From JAGQPD01 sp020426865 (lineage in GTDB: Bacteria; Planctomycetota; Planctomycetia; Pirellulales; Pirellulaceae): a DNA stretch of 64,000 bases. This document shows, one piece after another, positions 1 to 8,227 of the stretch. The stretch lies in NCBI GenBank assembly GCA_041399065.1, contig JAWKTN010000005.1, positions 496,001-560,000 on the forward strand, read 5' to 3'. Within the stretch, counting starts at the first letter, position 1. The number at the start of each line of letters is the position of its first letter. The notes below the pieces were generated by a model. That model did no database searches. It saw only the letters and a list, made by a program, of their open reading frames with translations, and was not told the origin of the DNA. The position numbers were made by a program, and so were the translations under genes.

Positions 1-235
1 GTGAGCCGCCTTGCGTCACTGCATATCTCAAGCGTTCGCTCAATCGTATCGGTCCGCGATCTCCGGCCGATTCAGCCGTTTCAACTCGCCGATAGGGCAT
101 TCGCCAGACTTGCGTGTGCGTTGTGCGAATCGTTCCCAAGTTGCCGAATTGGAAAACTATAGCGACTGCGTTGACTCACCGAATCAACCGACCTGCACCG
201 TGAAGAAATGCCGATTAGCGAAGATACGATGGCCA

Positions 236-1357
236 TCAACTGGCCATGTCGGCAAACAGCGCTTGCACGAATTGTTGCGAGTCGAAAGGAGCCAAATCGG
301 TGACTTTCTCGCCGACACCAATGAATTTCACCGGCAAATCGAACTGCTGGCGAATCGGAATGATCACCCCACCCTTCGCCGTGCCGTCCAGCTTTGCCAG
401 CACGATGCCCGTGCACTGGACCGCGTCCGAAAACCCCCGAGCCTGACTGATCCCGTTCTGTCCGGCCGTGGCGTCAAGGACCAATAAGACCTCGTGGGGT
501 GCGTCCGGTATCAGCTTGCACATCACCCGCCGAATCTTCGCCAGTTGCTCCATCAAGTTTACTTGCGTCTGCAAACGCCCGGCGGTGTCTACAATGCAAA
601 CCTCCGCATTCAATTCCAGTGCCTTGGCGACCGCCCGATGTGCCACGCTTGCGGGGTCCCCCCCCTGCTCTCCCTTGACGATTTCCGCACCGATCCGATC
701 CGCCCAAACGCTGAGCTGTTCCACCGCTGCAGCTCGAAACGTGTCCCCCGCCCCCACAACCACCTGCTTGCCTTCGCCAACGAATCGCGCCGCCAATTTT
801 GCGATCGACGTGGTCTTTCCCGCGCCGTTGACGCCAACCACCATGATCACCGTCGGCCCGTCGCTGGCCAAGTTGACCGGTTGCTCTTCCTGGCTGATCA
901 GGGCGTTGAGTCGCTCGCGGACGATCTGCAGAATCTCGCGCATCTCAACCCGGCGTCCACGGAACTTGCCGCGAATATCCTCACAGATTTCCCGGGCTGG
1001 AGCTGCTCCCATATCTGTCCGTACGAGTAATGCGAATAGCCGATCGACAAACTGGTCGTCCAACAATTGGCCGTCTTGTCGAAACAGATCGCGAATATCG
1101 GTATTCAGAACAGCAGCGGTCTTCCGCAATCCGTTCCGCAGACTGGCAAAGAACCCGCCGCCTGAACTGGCGTTGGCAACCGGCGTTGCCGGATGTGCGT
1201 GTTCTGATGCTGCGTAGTCACCGGCAAGATCAGCGCTGAGGACATCCGCATCGGAAGCCGTACGGGTACCAGTCGCATCGGGCCGGATGTTATCGGTGGA
1301 CTGGGCCGCAGTCGGATCGGGTTGGTCTTTTTTCTTGAAGCGGTCAAACAGTCCCAT
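236..1357 (-). CDS. ftsY: Signal recognition particle receptor FtsY
   Basis: FtsY is the membrane-associated SRP receptor GTPase that accepts SRP-ribosome complexes for cotranslational insertion of inner-membrane proteins. The 373-residue product has a variable tail (about 1-70), a helical N domain (about 70-165) and a G domain. In the G domain I see the P-loop GVNGAGKTT (175-183), the SRP-GTPase signature DTFRAAA (205-211), DTAGR (257-261) and a late KLDGTAKGG loop. All motifs expected of the family are present and intact. The ATG at 1357 is preceded by GGGGGA about nine bases upstream. It follows nusB by 17 bp on the same strand, so it is probably the distal gene of a coaE-rho-ribH-nusB-ftsY transcript. 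Confidence 0.97.
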   Translation of the reverse strand: MGLFDRFKKKDQPDPTAAQSTDNIRPDATGTRTASDADVLSADLAGDYAASEHAHPATPVANASSGGGFFASLRNGLRKTAAVLNTDIRDLFRQDGQLLDDQFVDRLFALLVRTDMGAAPAREICEDIRGKFRGRRVEMREILQIVRERLNALISQEEQPVNLASDGPTVIMVVGVNGAGKTTSIAKLAARFVGEGKQVVVGAGDTFRAAAVEQLSVWADRIGAEIVKGEQGGDPASVAHRAVAKALELNAEVCIVDTAGRLQTQVNLMEQLAKIRRVMCKLIPDAPHEVLLVLDATAGQNGISQARGFSDAVQCTGIVLAKLDGTAKGGVIIPIRQQFDLPVKFIGVGEKVTDLAPFDSQQFVQALFADMAS

Positions 1358-1374
1358 GCGGCGGGTTCCCCCAA

Positions 1375-1797
1375 TTACTCTTTCGATCCCAAATCTGCTT
1401 GCCCTCGCAAGAAGCGGTCCAAGATGCCGTTGACGAACTGTGATGACTGTGCGGAACCGAATCTTCGAGCCAACTCGACCGCTTCATTAATGGCCACGCG
1501 TCCGGGCGTGTCGGCGTAGAGGATTTCAAAGGCCCCCAGACGCAGCACGTTACGATCGGTGGCAGCCATGCGAGAGAGCCGCCAGTTGTCGGCTTTGGCG
1601 GCCAGCATCGCGTCCAACTCATCACGATTTCGCAACACGCCGTTGATCAACGACATGGCAAATGCTACCAACTCTTCGTGATTGTGCAACCGCGCGCGCA
1701 CGAACGCCTCGTCTGTTGCACGATCGCGATCTGGATTCAGATCGAATCGATACAGAACTTGAAGAACAATTTCACGAGCTCGGCTGCGTCGCGCCAT
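1375..1797 (-). CDS. nusB: Transcription antitermination factor NusB
   Basis: NusB binds boxA RNA together with ribosomal protein S10 (NusE) and promotes antitermination, mainly of rRNA operons. The 140-residue all-helical product matches the family length. It has the typical N-terminus (MARRSRAREIVLQVLYRFD), the central LINGVLRN segment, and the C-terminal pattern RNVLRLGAFEILY followed by NEAVELARRFG, all hallmarks of the family. It lies 77 bp downstream of ribH and 17 bp upstream of ftsY. A ribH-nusB neighbourhood is common across bacteria. No strong ribosome-binding site is visible before the ATG at 1797, which would fit translation coupled to upstream genes. Confidence 0.95.
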   Translation of the reverse strand: MARRSRAREIVLQVLYRFDLNPDRDRATDEAFVRARLHNHEELVAFAMSLINGVLRNRDELDAMLAAKADNWRLSRMAATDRNVLRLGAFEILYADTPGRVAINEAVELARRFGSAQSSQFVNGILDRFLRGQADLGSKE

Positions 1798-1874
1798 ACA
1801 CCACGTCGTTATACAGGAGGGCGAAAATGGGGATGTCTCAATTATAGGGCGTTCAATAGTTCAGGTAAGACCCG

Positions 1875-2366
1875 TCACAATCCGACCGCGGTTGATCCAC
1901 GGCCAATCTGCGTCATCAGGTCGATCATTTCCAGTGCCGCAAGGGCACACTCGCTCCCTTTGTTTCCGACGCGCCCGCCGGCGCGCTGGATCGCCTGCTC
2001 CAAATTCTGACAGGTCAGTAATCCAAACAGCACGGGCAGTTGATAACGCAAGCTGATCTCGCCCAGCGAGACGCTGACTTGCTGATTGATGTATTGATCG
2101 TGAGTGGTTTCGCCACGGATCACCGCGCCCAGACAGATCACGGCACGATAGCTTTCGGTCGCGGCCATCGCGTTGGCGGCGACGGGCAATTCCCACGCAC
2201 CGGGCACCCAAGCGACGTCGATTTGCTGGTCAGGAACACCGTGTGCCGCCAATGTGGCAAGCGCACCGTCCAGCAGTCGCTGGGTAATCGTCTCGTTGTA
2301 GCGAGAAACGACCACGGCAATGCGCCCCGACGCCTTCTCTGGATCCCCGCAAAATGTTCTTGGCAT
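1875..2366 (-). CDS. ribH: 6,7-dimethyl-8-ribityllumazine synthase (riboflavin pathway)
   Basis: Lumazine synthase condenses 5-amino-6-ribitylamino-uracil with 3,4-dihydroxy-2-butanone 4-phosphate, the penultimate step of riboflavin synthesis, usually as a 60-mer or pentamer. The 163-residue sequence has the substrate-binding VVSRYNE near the N-terminus, the VPGAWELP loop, and the catalytic RGETTHDQY segment containing the conserved histidine. The GNKGSECALAALEM helix near the C-terminus is also characteristic. The start at 2366 is supported by AGGAGG eight bases upstream. The gene lies 30 bp downstream of rho. No other riboflavin gene is visible in the window. Confidence 0.96.
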   Translation of the reverse strand: MPRTFCGDPEKASGRIAVVVSRYNETITQRLLDGALATLAAHGVPDQQIDVAWVPGAWELPVAANAMAATESYRAVICLGAVIRGETTHDQYINQQVSVSLGEISLRYQLPVLFGLLTCQNLEQAIQRAGGRVGNKGSECALAALEMIDLMTQIGRGSTAVGL

Positions 2367-2396
2367 GGTCCTGTTCCTCCTTGCCCTGTCGTTCCG

Positions 2397-3923
2397 TCAA
2401 TGCTCTTTCATGCTCATCAAAAACTCGGCGTTGTTCTGTGTCTTCCGCAATCGCGTCACCAGTAATTCCATCGCATCCGGGGGATTCATGTCATTCAAGA
2501 CGCGACGGAGAATGCAGACGCGACGATATTCCTCAGGATCCATCAACATCTCCTCGCGGCGCGTGCCGCTGCGGTTGATGTCGATCGCCGGCCAAATCCG
2601 CCGATCGACGAGCTTCCGGTCCAGGACGATTTCCTGATTGCCAGTCCCTTTGAATTCTTCGAAGATCACATCATCCATTTTGCTACCCGTATCGATCAAC
2701 GCCGTGGCGATAATCGTCAGCGAACCGCCCTCTTCCACCTTACGTGCCGATCCAAAAAAACGTTTCGGACGTTGCAGCGCATTGGCGTCCAAGCCGCCCG
2801 AGAGTACTTTGCCCGATTGCGGGCATTCCGAATTCCAGGCCCGAGCCAATCGCGTAATGGAATCGAGGAAGATGACGACGTCGGTTCCGTATTCGACCAT
2901 CCGTTTGGCCTTTTCAATCACCATCTCGGCAACCTGGACGTGTCGCGAGGATGGCTCGTCAAAGGTCGAGCTAACCACCTCGCAGCTCTTTCCTTTCACC
3001 TGACGCTCCATGTCCGTCACTTCCTCCGGCCGTTCATCGATCAGCAACATGATCACGTAGGCTTCCGGATAGTTTTGCAGCACGGCACGTGCCATCCGCT
3101 GCATCAGGATTGTTTTTCCCGCTCGCGGAGGACTGACGATCAACCCGCGTTGTCCAAAGCCGATCGGGACAATCAAATCGACCACGCGTCCTTCCACTTC
3201 GTCCGCTTTGGTCTCCATCATCACGCGTTGATTTGGGTGCAACGGAGTGAGGTTATCGAAATCGACTTTTTGCGCCATCATGTTGGGATCTTGATAATTG
3301 ATCGCTTCGACGCGCAATAAGGCGAAATACCGTTCATTCTCTTTCGGAGGACGGATCTGACCGGACACCGTCGCGCCCGTTTTCAAACCAAATCGCCGAA
3401 TCTGGCTTGGCGACACATAGATATCGTCGGGACAGGAGAGGTAGTGGTAGTCTGGGCTGCGGAGGAATCCGAATCCATCGGGCAGGATCTCGAGCGTCCC
3501 TTCACCATACATCAGGCCGTTCATCTTGACCCGCTCTTTCAAGATGTTGAAGATCAGGTCTTGTTTCTTCAGTCCGGCGATTTCGGCCACATTGTCTTTG
3601 CGTGCTTCCTCGATCAGCTCCGCCATACTCATCCGCTGCAAGGCGGCAATGTGGACTTCCCCTTCGGGCAGTTTTTCGGTCGGTTTGATGGCGTCGCGGC
3701 CACGCCGCTGCATATCGTCGGCAATCTCCTCGGCCAACGATAGCGGCTCGGAACCGTCGTAATAGTCGTCCGCGGGTCGTACGCCGTCGCCCCCCACCGG
3801 TGATTCGGCCGAAGGCGTGGAGGATTGGGCCGGTGGGTCGAGCCGCCGCTTACGAAGTGGCGACCTTGGCCGCCGTCCATCGGATGATCCGCCCCGCGAA
3901 TGGCCACTTCTCGTCTCCGACAT
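2397..3923 (-). CDS. rho: Transcription termination factor Rho
   Basis: Rho is the hexameric RNA helicase that terminates transcription of untranslated RNA. I chose the ATG at 3923 (MSETRSG, 508 residues) because AGGAG lies eight bases upstream; an in-frame ATG at 3959 lacks such a site. After an Arg/Pro/Ser-rich N-terminal extension of about 70 residues come the Rho N-terminal domain, the cold-shock-like RNA-binding domain (GFGFLRSPDYHYL, DDIYVSPSQIRRF) and the RecA-like ATPase. The ATPase carries Walker A PPRAGKT, Walker B-type VIMLLIDERPEEVTDM and the Q-loop GGSLTIIATALIDTGS. The disordered basic extension is typical of high-GC and planctomycete Rho proteins. It lies 91 bp downstream of coaE. 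Confidence 0.96.
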   Translation of the reverse strand: MSETRSGHSRGGSSDGRRPRSPLRKRRLDPPAQSSTPSAESPVGGDGVRPADDYYDGSEPLSLAEEIADDMQRRGRDAIKPTEKLPEGEVHIAALQRMSMAELIEEARKDNVAEIAGLKKQDLIFNILKERVKMNGLMYGEGTLEILPDGFGFLRSPDYHYLSCPDDIYVSPSQIRRFGLKTGATVSGQIRPPKENERYFALLRVEAINYQDPNMMAQKVDFDNLTPLHPNQRVMMETKADEVEGRVVDLIVPIGFGQRGLIVSPPRAGKTILMQRMARAVLQNYPEAYVIMLLIDERPEEVTDMERQVKGKSCEVVSSTFDEPSSRHVQVAEMVIEKAKRMVEYGTDVVIFLDSITRLARAWNSECPQSGKVLSGGLDANALQRPKRFFGSARKVEEGGSLTIIATALIDTGSKMDDVIFEEFKGTGNQEIVLDRKLVDRRIWPAIDINRSGTRREEMLMDPEEYRRVCILRRVLNDMNPPDAMELLVTRLRKTQNNAEFLMSMKEH

Positions 3924-4014
3924 ATCTCTGCTCCTGATTGTGTGCTTTGTCGCCGCCATTTGGGATGAGGACGGCTTGAGGAAAGGATGCAACGAATAGT
4001 GAAAAAAGGAGAGA

Positions 4015-4683
4015 CTAGGTGTGTTCAAGGTGATTGCCGTCCGCTGACTTCCGCACGGAATCCCAAATGTCCCGCACCTGCTGCCGCAGATCGGCGAGAG
4101 ACCCGGAATTGTCGATTACGCCGTCGGCACGCGATTTCTTCTCCGCCACTGGCGTTTGTGCCGCTTCGCGCGATTGAAACATTTCTGGAGTCCATCCACG
4201 CGCTGCGGCTCGCTGTTGGCGTACCGCTTCGGGAGCGTCTACATACAGAATGCGATCGCAGAATCGATCCCATCCCGCCTTTAGCATCACAGGGGCGTCG
4301 AGCACCACGACGCCGTCGGCACCGCAGCGCCGTATTTCCGCCAACCGCCGGTCGATCCATTGTCCGATCCGAGGATGGGTTATGCGTTCCAAAAAAGCCA
4401 GTTCGTCCGCCGCGGTTGCCCCATGTCGCTCCCGCCCAGCTGACTCGCGCGTACCAAATACAATCTGCGCCACTCGCCGTCGGTCGACTCGTCGAGCTCC
4501 AGCCTCGGCGACGAAAATCGAATCGCCCCAACGTGCCTCGAGCGCCTCCTGGACCTCGGGCTCATCCAATACGGCGTGACCCAACTGATCAGCATCCACG
4601 ATCGTTGCTCCTAATCGCTCGAACTGGCGCGTCACGGCGCTCTTGCCGCTGGCGACCCCGCCAACGATTCCAATTACAAACAT
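4015..4683 (-). CDS. coaE: Dephospho-CoA kinase CoaE
   Basis: CoaE phosphorylates the 3'-hydroxyl of dephospho-CoA, the final step of coenzyme A synthesis. The start at 4683 (MFVIGIVGG, 222 residues) is preferred because GGAAG precedes it; a longer frame begins at 4719. The P-loop GGVASGKSAV is at the extreme N-terminus, followed by the conserved IVDADQLGHAVL segment, the FLERITHPRI motif of the CoA-binding lid and VVVLDAPVMLKAGWD. These identify a P-loop kinase of the CoaE family. It is the first gene of the minus-strand housekeeping run. The 730 bp upstream carry no recognisable gene. Confidence 0.94.
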   Translation of the reverse strand: MFVIGIVGGVASGKSAVTRQFERLGATIVDADQLGHAVLDEPEVQEALEARWGDSIFVAEAGARRVDRRRVAQIVFGTRESAGRERHGATAADELAFLERITHPRIGQWIDRRLAEIRRCGADGVVVLDAPVMLKAGWDRFCDRILYVDAPEAVRQQRAAARGWTPEMFQSREAAQTPVAEKKSRADGVIDNSGSLADLRQQVRDIWDSVRKSADGNHLEHT

Positions 4684-5417
4684 CAGCTTCTTCCGCGGTT
4701 GGACCACGGTCGTCCACATCTCGACATTCGATTGCGGCGGTTCTTGTCTCGGCGCCTGATACGCCCCAAAATTGGGTGGGTGTCCATGGGATGAGCGTCA
4801 ACCAGGTGGGGACCTCGATAAGCGAGATCACAGTCAACTTTCTCTAGGATACTCGTTCCGCCAGATTTGTTCCAGTGCTTTCTCAATTTCCCCGCGACGC
4901 AGCTCGCCACCAACCGGTGCCCTGCCAGCCTACAACTGGCCCCCCGACAGGTAATTACCAAGCATTTTCCCGTGCATCCCCTAGTTTTTGAGCGGCAACG
5001 GCGCAAGCCGTCCGGTGGTGGCAGCACGGTCGACACACCGGAGGGCTTGCGCCCTGCCGCTTAAGCCGCACAGTCGTTCTATCGCACTGCAGAGTCACTG
5101 AGAAATCTAACACTTTTCACTTTCCACGTCCCAGGCTGTTTGACACTGCCAGGCCCCCCGATTAGACTTGGCGTAGAAGCTTACTATTTAACGATTTAGC
5201 GACATAATTCCCCTAGCCGACGCGTCAACACGACGGAACACACGGCCTTCCTCGCCGTGCGTGTCGACGGTGCCCATGTTGTGGTCATTGTTTGCCAGCG
5301 CATAGGAATTCGGCAGACCGGGGCCTATTCCGAAGAGTCCAACACAGCAATCCCAGTAATTTGCTCACCCCCCGCTCGCGTCGTCACGAAATGCGCTCGG
5401 GTATGCGGAGAACCGAA
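4684..5417. other. Intergenic region between divergent coaE and a membrane-protein gene
   Basis: I see no convincing gene in these 730 bases. They separate coaE (minus) from the plus-strand coiled-coil membrane protein, so both promoters should lie here, though I could not assign -35/-10 elements with confidence. The one structured feature is the long imperfect palindrome at 4990-5063, listed separately. Confidence 0.6.
4990..5063. repeat. Long imperfect palindrome (REP-like intergenic element)
   Basis: Two 28-base arms, 4990-5017 and 5036-5063, are near-perfect reverse complements. The conserved core is GGGCGCAAGCCCTCCGGTG in one arm against GGCGCAAGCCGTCCGGTG in the other. An 18-base loop separates them. 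The element is GC-rich and would form a strong hairpin on either strand. It lies far from both flanking genes, so a REP/MITE-like dispersed element is more likely than a dedicated terminator. Confidence 0.75.
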
Positions 5418-6842
5418 ATGGCAAAACGTGAAAGTCAGGGGCTACAAATCGCCCTGATCCTGTTCGTTTTCATCACGGTCTTATTGGCCTTCTCCACATA
5501 TTTGTTCTGGAGCAAGGCCCAGGCCAATCAAGCCAAGCTCACCGATACTCAAACACAACTGACGAACGAAAGTGGCGCCAAAAACACGGCACTCGAGCAC
5601 AAACAACAGCTGCTGACCATGCTCGGCTTTCCCATCGATGCTGAGCTCGATACTGTCAGCAACGCTTACGAGCAGGACATGAAACTGTTCGGCCCCAGCA
5701 TACCGGAACAGAAGCGGAATTACCGCGAGCTTCCCACATACATGTTATCGACCATCCGCACCAACAATGAGCAGATTGCCGAGCAGTCGGCCCAGGAGCT
5801 GAAACTGAAACAAGATCTTGAGGCCGTGCGGACTCAAGAACGAGCGCGCGCCGACAAAGCCGTCAAGGACAAGGAGGACGCGGTCGCCGATTACGCCGCT
5901 TTCCGTGAGCGAATGACGCAAGACTTTGATCGGATGCAAAAAGACAAGGAAGAGCTTGATCAGCAGCTGCGCAAGACAATCAAGGAGAACAACGATCAAA
6001 TCGCGAAACTACGATCCGATCTGCAATCCGCACAATCGGACCTGAAGACCGCTCGGGCGCTGCTCAAGAACAAAGAGGAACAAATCACCAGCCTAACGGT
6101 CGAGACGTTTGAAGAACCGGACGGTCGCGTCGTGTGGGTCAATGATCGGGCCGGTCGCGTCCACCTCGACCTTGGCTGGGCCGATGCCCTGCAGCCAGGT
6201 CAAACCTTCAGCATCTACGAAGTCGACGAAACCAACTTGGCACGTGCCGAGAAGAAGGGGAGCATCGAAGTCCAAAAGATCCTCGGTGACCATCTTTCCG
6301 AAGCGCGTATCCTCGACGATAAACTCACCAACCCCATCCTTTCTGGCGATGTCGTCTTCTCACCCGTCTGGCAGGCCGGCATGCCAACGCGGTTTGCCCT
6401 GGCCGGCGTGCTGGATGTCGACGGCGACGGAGAGAGCGACGACGATATGCTGATCAATCTTATCCAACTCAATGGTGGAGTCGTCGACGCGTCGATTGAT
6501 GCGAACGGTCAGGTCAAGGGGAAAATCACTATTGACACGCGATATCTCGTCAAAGGGGACGCACCATCGGAACGAAATCGCGAAGCAATGAACTCCTATA
6601 CGGCACTCATCAACGATGCGACCCGTCTGGGCGTCAAGGAAATCAGCCTGCAACGGCTGCTTTCCGATATGGGGTATCGCGGTCGCGTCCGCGCCATCGG
6701 GCTCGGCAAGAATGCCCGTGCCGACGATTTTCCACCCGACGAAAACCGTAACGATACTTCCATCGGACGAAGTGTGGGTCGATTCCGTGAAAGAACGCCT
6801 CCTCGCGCCATCACGTCGGAAGCTACGTTCGGTGGCGAGTAA
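5418..6842 (+). CDS. Membrane-anchored coiled-coil protein, function unknown
   Basis: I do not recognise a named family. The 474-residue product starts at 5418 (MAKRESQGLQ), chosen because GGAG lies eight bases upstream and a membrane segment (about residues 9-29, ALILFVFITVLLAFSTYLFW) follows at once. Residues about 35-245 are rich in Ala, Lys, Glu, Gln and Asp with heptad-like spacing, and so are predicted coiled coil. The C-terminal third (about 250-430) is a compact mixed domain with repeated Gly/Asp turns (DVDGDGESDDD) and a probable beta-rich fold, ending in a disordered Arg-rich tail. The topology would place the C-terminal domain on the far side of the membrane from a short N-terminus. 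The gene stands alone and converges on the ebo-like cluster. Confidence 0.85.
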   Translation: MAKRESQGLQIALILFVFITVLLAFSTYLFWSKAQANQAKLTDTQTQLTNESGAKNTALEHKQQLLTMLGFPIDAELDTVSNAYEQDMKLFGPSIPEQKRNYRELPTYMLSTIRTNNEQIAEQSAQELKLKQDLEAVRTQERARADKAVKDKEDAVADYAAFRERMTQDFDRMQKDKEELDQQLRKTIKENNDQIAKLRSDLQSAQSDLKTARALLKNKEEQITSLTVETFEEPDGRVVWVNDRAGRVHLDLGWADALQPGQTFSIYEVDETNLARAEKKGSIEVQKILGDHLSEARILDDKLTNPILSGDVVFSPVWQAGMPTRFALAGVLDVDGDGESDDDMLINLIQLNGGVVDASIDANGQVKGKITIDTRYLVKGDAPSERNREAMNSYTALINDATRLGVKEISLQRLLSDMGYRGRVRAIGLGKNARADDFPPDENRNDTSIGRSVGRFRERTPPRAITSEATFGGE

Positions 6843-6903
6843 ATGTCATAAGGCTAGGACGCTATGTTACCCAGCTGTCCTTAGCTGGATGATGGCTCGA
6901 CTA

Positions 6904-7007
6904 CGGCTGGGGCAGCCGTGGGACATTGACGGCTGAGTCAGCCGCGGGACGATGACGGCTGAGTCAGCCGTTTAAGGATGACGGCTGGGACAGCCGTGTA
7001 ACATTGA
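6904..7007. repeat. Four tandem ~27-bp hairpin units (ACGGCTG...CAGCCGT)
   Basis: Four consecutive units share the pattern ACGGCTGRGNCAGCCGT followed by a variable spacer ending in ACATTG or GATG. Each unit is itself a small perfect hairpin with seven-base arms. A degenerate copy precedes them near 6874. The block lies between convergent genes and overlaps the 3' end of the TatD-like gene on the minus strand, whose last residues are encoded by repeat sequence. It could act as a bidirectional terminator or mRNA-stabilising element. Confidence 0.8.
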
Positions 7008-7802
7008 ATCGAACCCGGTACTTTGGCTGAAAAAACAAATCGGATTGTCGTACACGATCGTCCGAATCGTTTCGTTGGAATGCCCCCGGCGACGCATTTC
7101 GAAAATAAAGTCGGGGACGGCTGTCGGTTTGGATGGCCCCCAATCTCCTGCTGAATTCACCATCAGTCGTTCCGTCCCGTAGATTTCCACGATGTCCGCC
7201 GCACGAGCCGGCGTGCACTTGCTGACGGGATAAAGCGTCATCCCCGCCCAATACCCGCGATCCAATACCGCCTGCACCGTGTGCTCTTCCACGTGGTCGA
7301 CCAGCACCCGCTCGCGCTGCAATCGGCTGTCGCCGTCGAGCATATCCAGGATCATGCGTGTCCCTTTCAGCTTGTCTTCCAAGTGCGGGGTATGAATGAG
7401 GATCTGCTGGTCATAACGTGCGGCCAAATCCAAGTGTTCCAGGAACACTGTGGCCTCATTGCGAGTGTTTTTGTTCAAGCCAATTTCGCCAATCCCGAGC
7501 ACGCCGGGCATGTCAAGGAACTCGGGGATCATGCCGATTACCTCGCGCGACAGCTCGACGTTCTCCGCCTCTTTGGCGTTGATGCACAGCCAACAATAGT
7601 GCGCGATGCCATACTGTGCGGCACGCTGGCGTTCGAAACCGGTCAGCTGTCGAAAATAGTCGCGAAAGCTTTCGACGCTTCCCCGATCGAATCCGGCCCA
7701 AAATGCCGGCTCGCTCACCGCGACGCACCCCATGCGGGCCAGCGTTTCATAGTCGTCGGTGATGCGCGAAACCATGTGAATATGTGGATCGATGTAGTCC
7801 AT
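6972..7802 (-). CDS. eboB: TatD-like metal-dependent hydrolase, EboB-like
   Basis: The 276-residue product is an amidohydrolase-type TIM barrel of the TatD family. The ATG at 7802 (MDYIDPHIHM) directly precedes the metal-binding HxH (His7, His9). The family's later ligands are visible in GIGEIGLNK (Glu), LIHTPH and VLVDHVEEH (His), and NSAGDWG (Asp). It closely follows the pattern of the EboB hydrolases I recall from cyanobacterial ebo operons (VSRxTDDYExLxxxGxVAVxEPxFWAG). GGGA precedes the start, which lies four bases after the stop of the small upstream gene, indicating coupling. The last eight or so residues are encoded by the hairpin repeats at 6904-7007, so the C-terminus may have been altered by repeat insertion. 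The substrate is unknown. Confidence 0.85.
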   Translation of the reverse strand: MDYIDPHIHMVSRITDDYETLARMGCVAVSEPAFWAGFDRGSVESFRDYFRQLTGFERQRAAQYGIAHYCWLCINAKEAENVELSREVIGMIPEFLDMPGVLGIGEIGLNKNTRNEATVFLEHLDLAARYDQQILIHTPHLEDKLKGTRMILDMLDGDSRLQRERVLVDHVEEHTVQAVLDRGYWAGMTLYPVSKCTPARAADIVEIYGTERLMVNSAGDWGPSKPTAVPDFIFEMRRRGHSNETIRTIVYDNPICFFSQSTGFDSMLHGCPSRHP

Positions 7803-7806
7803 GGCG

Positions 7807-8079
7807 TCATATCCCGTATTTGTTTCGCCACTGCGGATCATACGGTAGCGAAAAAATCTCTTGCAATCGTCGCGCCCGATCCGAACGATCCGCCGTTAAT
7901 GTTGCGACTGCCTGGCAAATCTGACCCCACCGTGGATCGTCACCAACGTCCCCTTCCGCCCGATCAATGCGGTCCCAGCTGGCAGCCACTTGAAGCAGCC
8001 AGGCCCGCATTTGCAGGAATTCCCGATCCAATGTCTGGCAGGCCGAAAGTCCGGACGATACGGCATCTCGTGGTTCCAT
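7807..8079 (-). CDS. Small uncharacterised protein inside the ebo-like cluster
   Basis: A 90-residue acidic, probably helical protein with no recognised domain. Notable segments are MRAWLLQVAASWDRIDRAEG, WGQICQAVATL and the C-terminal IFSLPYDPQWRNKYG. GAGG lies about nine bases before the ATG at 8079, and its stop is four bases from the TatD-like start codon, so it looks like a real cotranscribed gene. It does not resemble EboA as I remember it, so I leave it unnamed. The 148 bases upstream, after the phosphodiesterase gene, appear empty. Confidence 0.6.
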   Translation of the reverse strand: MEPRDAVSSGLSACQTLDREFLQMRAWLLQVAASWDRIDRAEGDVGDDPRWGQICQAVATLTADRSDRARRLQEIFSLPYDPQWRNKYGI

Positions 8080-8227
8080 GGCTTGGACCTCATTTTACAG
8101 TAGCGACGACCGGCAGCGTCCGTTAGCGCGCTTCGGCCACACGGTAGGTATCGGCGCGGCGGCTTCCGCTCAAAACCGAAAATGGTCCGTCTGCCAACAA
8201 GCCGCCTCACCTGATCATAATCACGGA

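Noticed and set aside
468..1217. 249-codon plus-strand open frame opposite ftsY
   Set aside because: Low-complexity Ser/Thr/Arg-rich translation with no domain, fully antisense to a confident GTPase gene.
3987..4847. 286-codon plus-strand open frame opposite coaE
   Set aside because: Arg/Pro-rich composition typical of an antisense frame in GC-rich DNA; CoaE on the other strand has all motifs.
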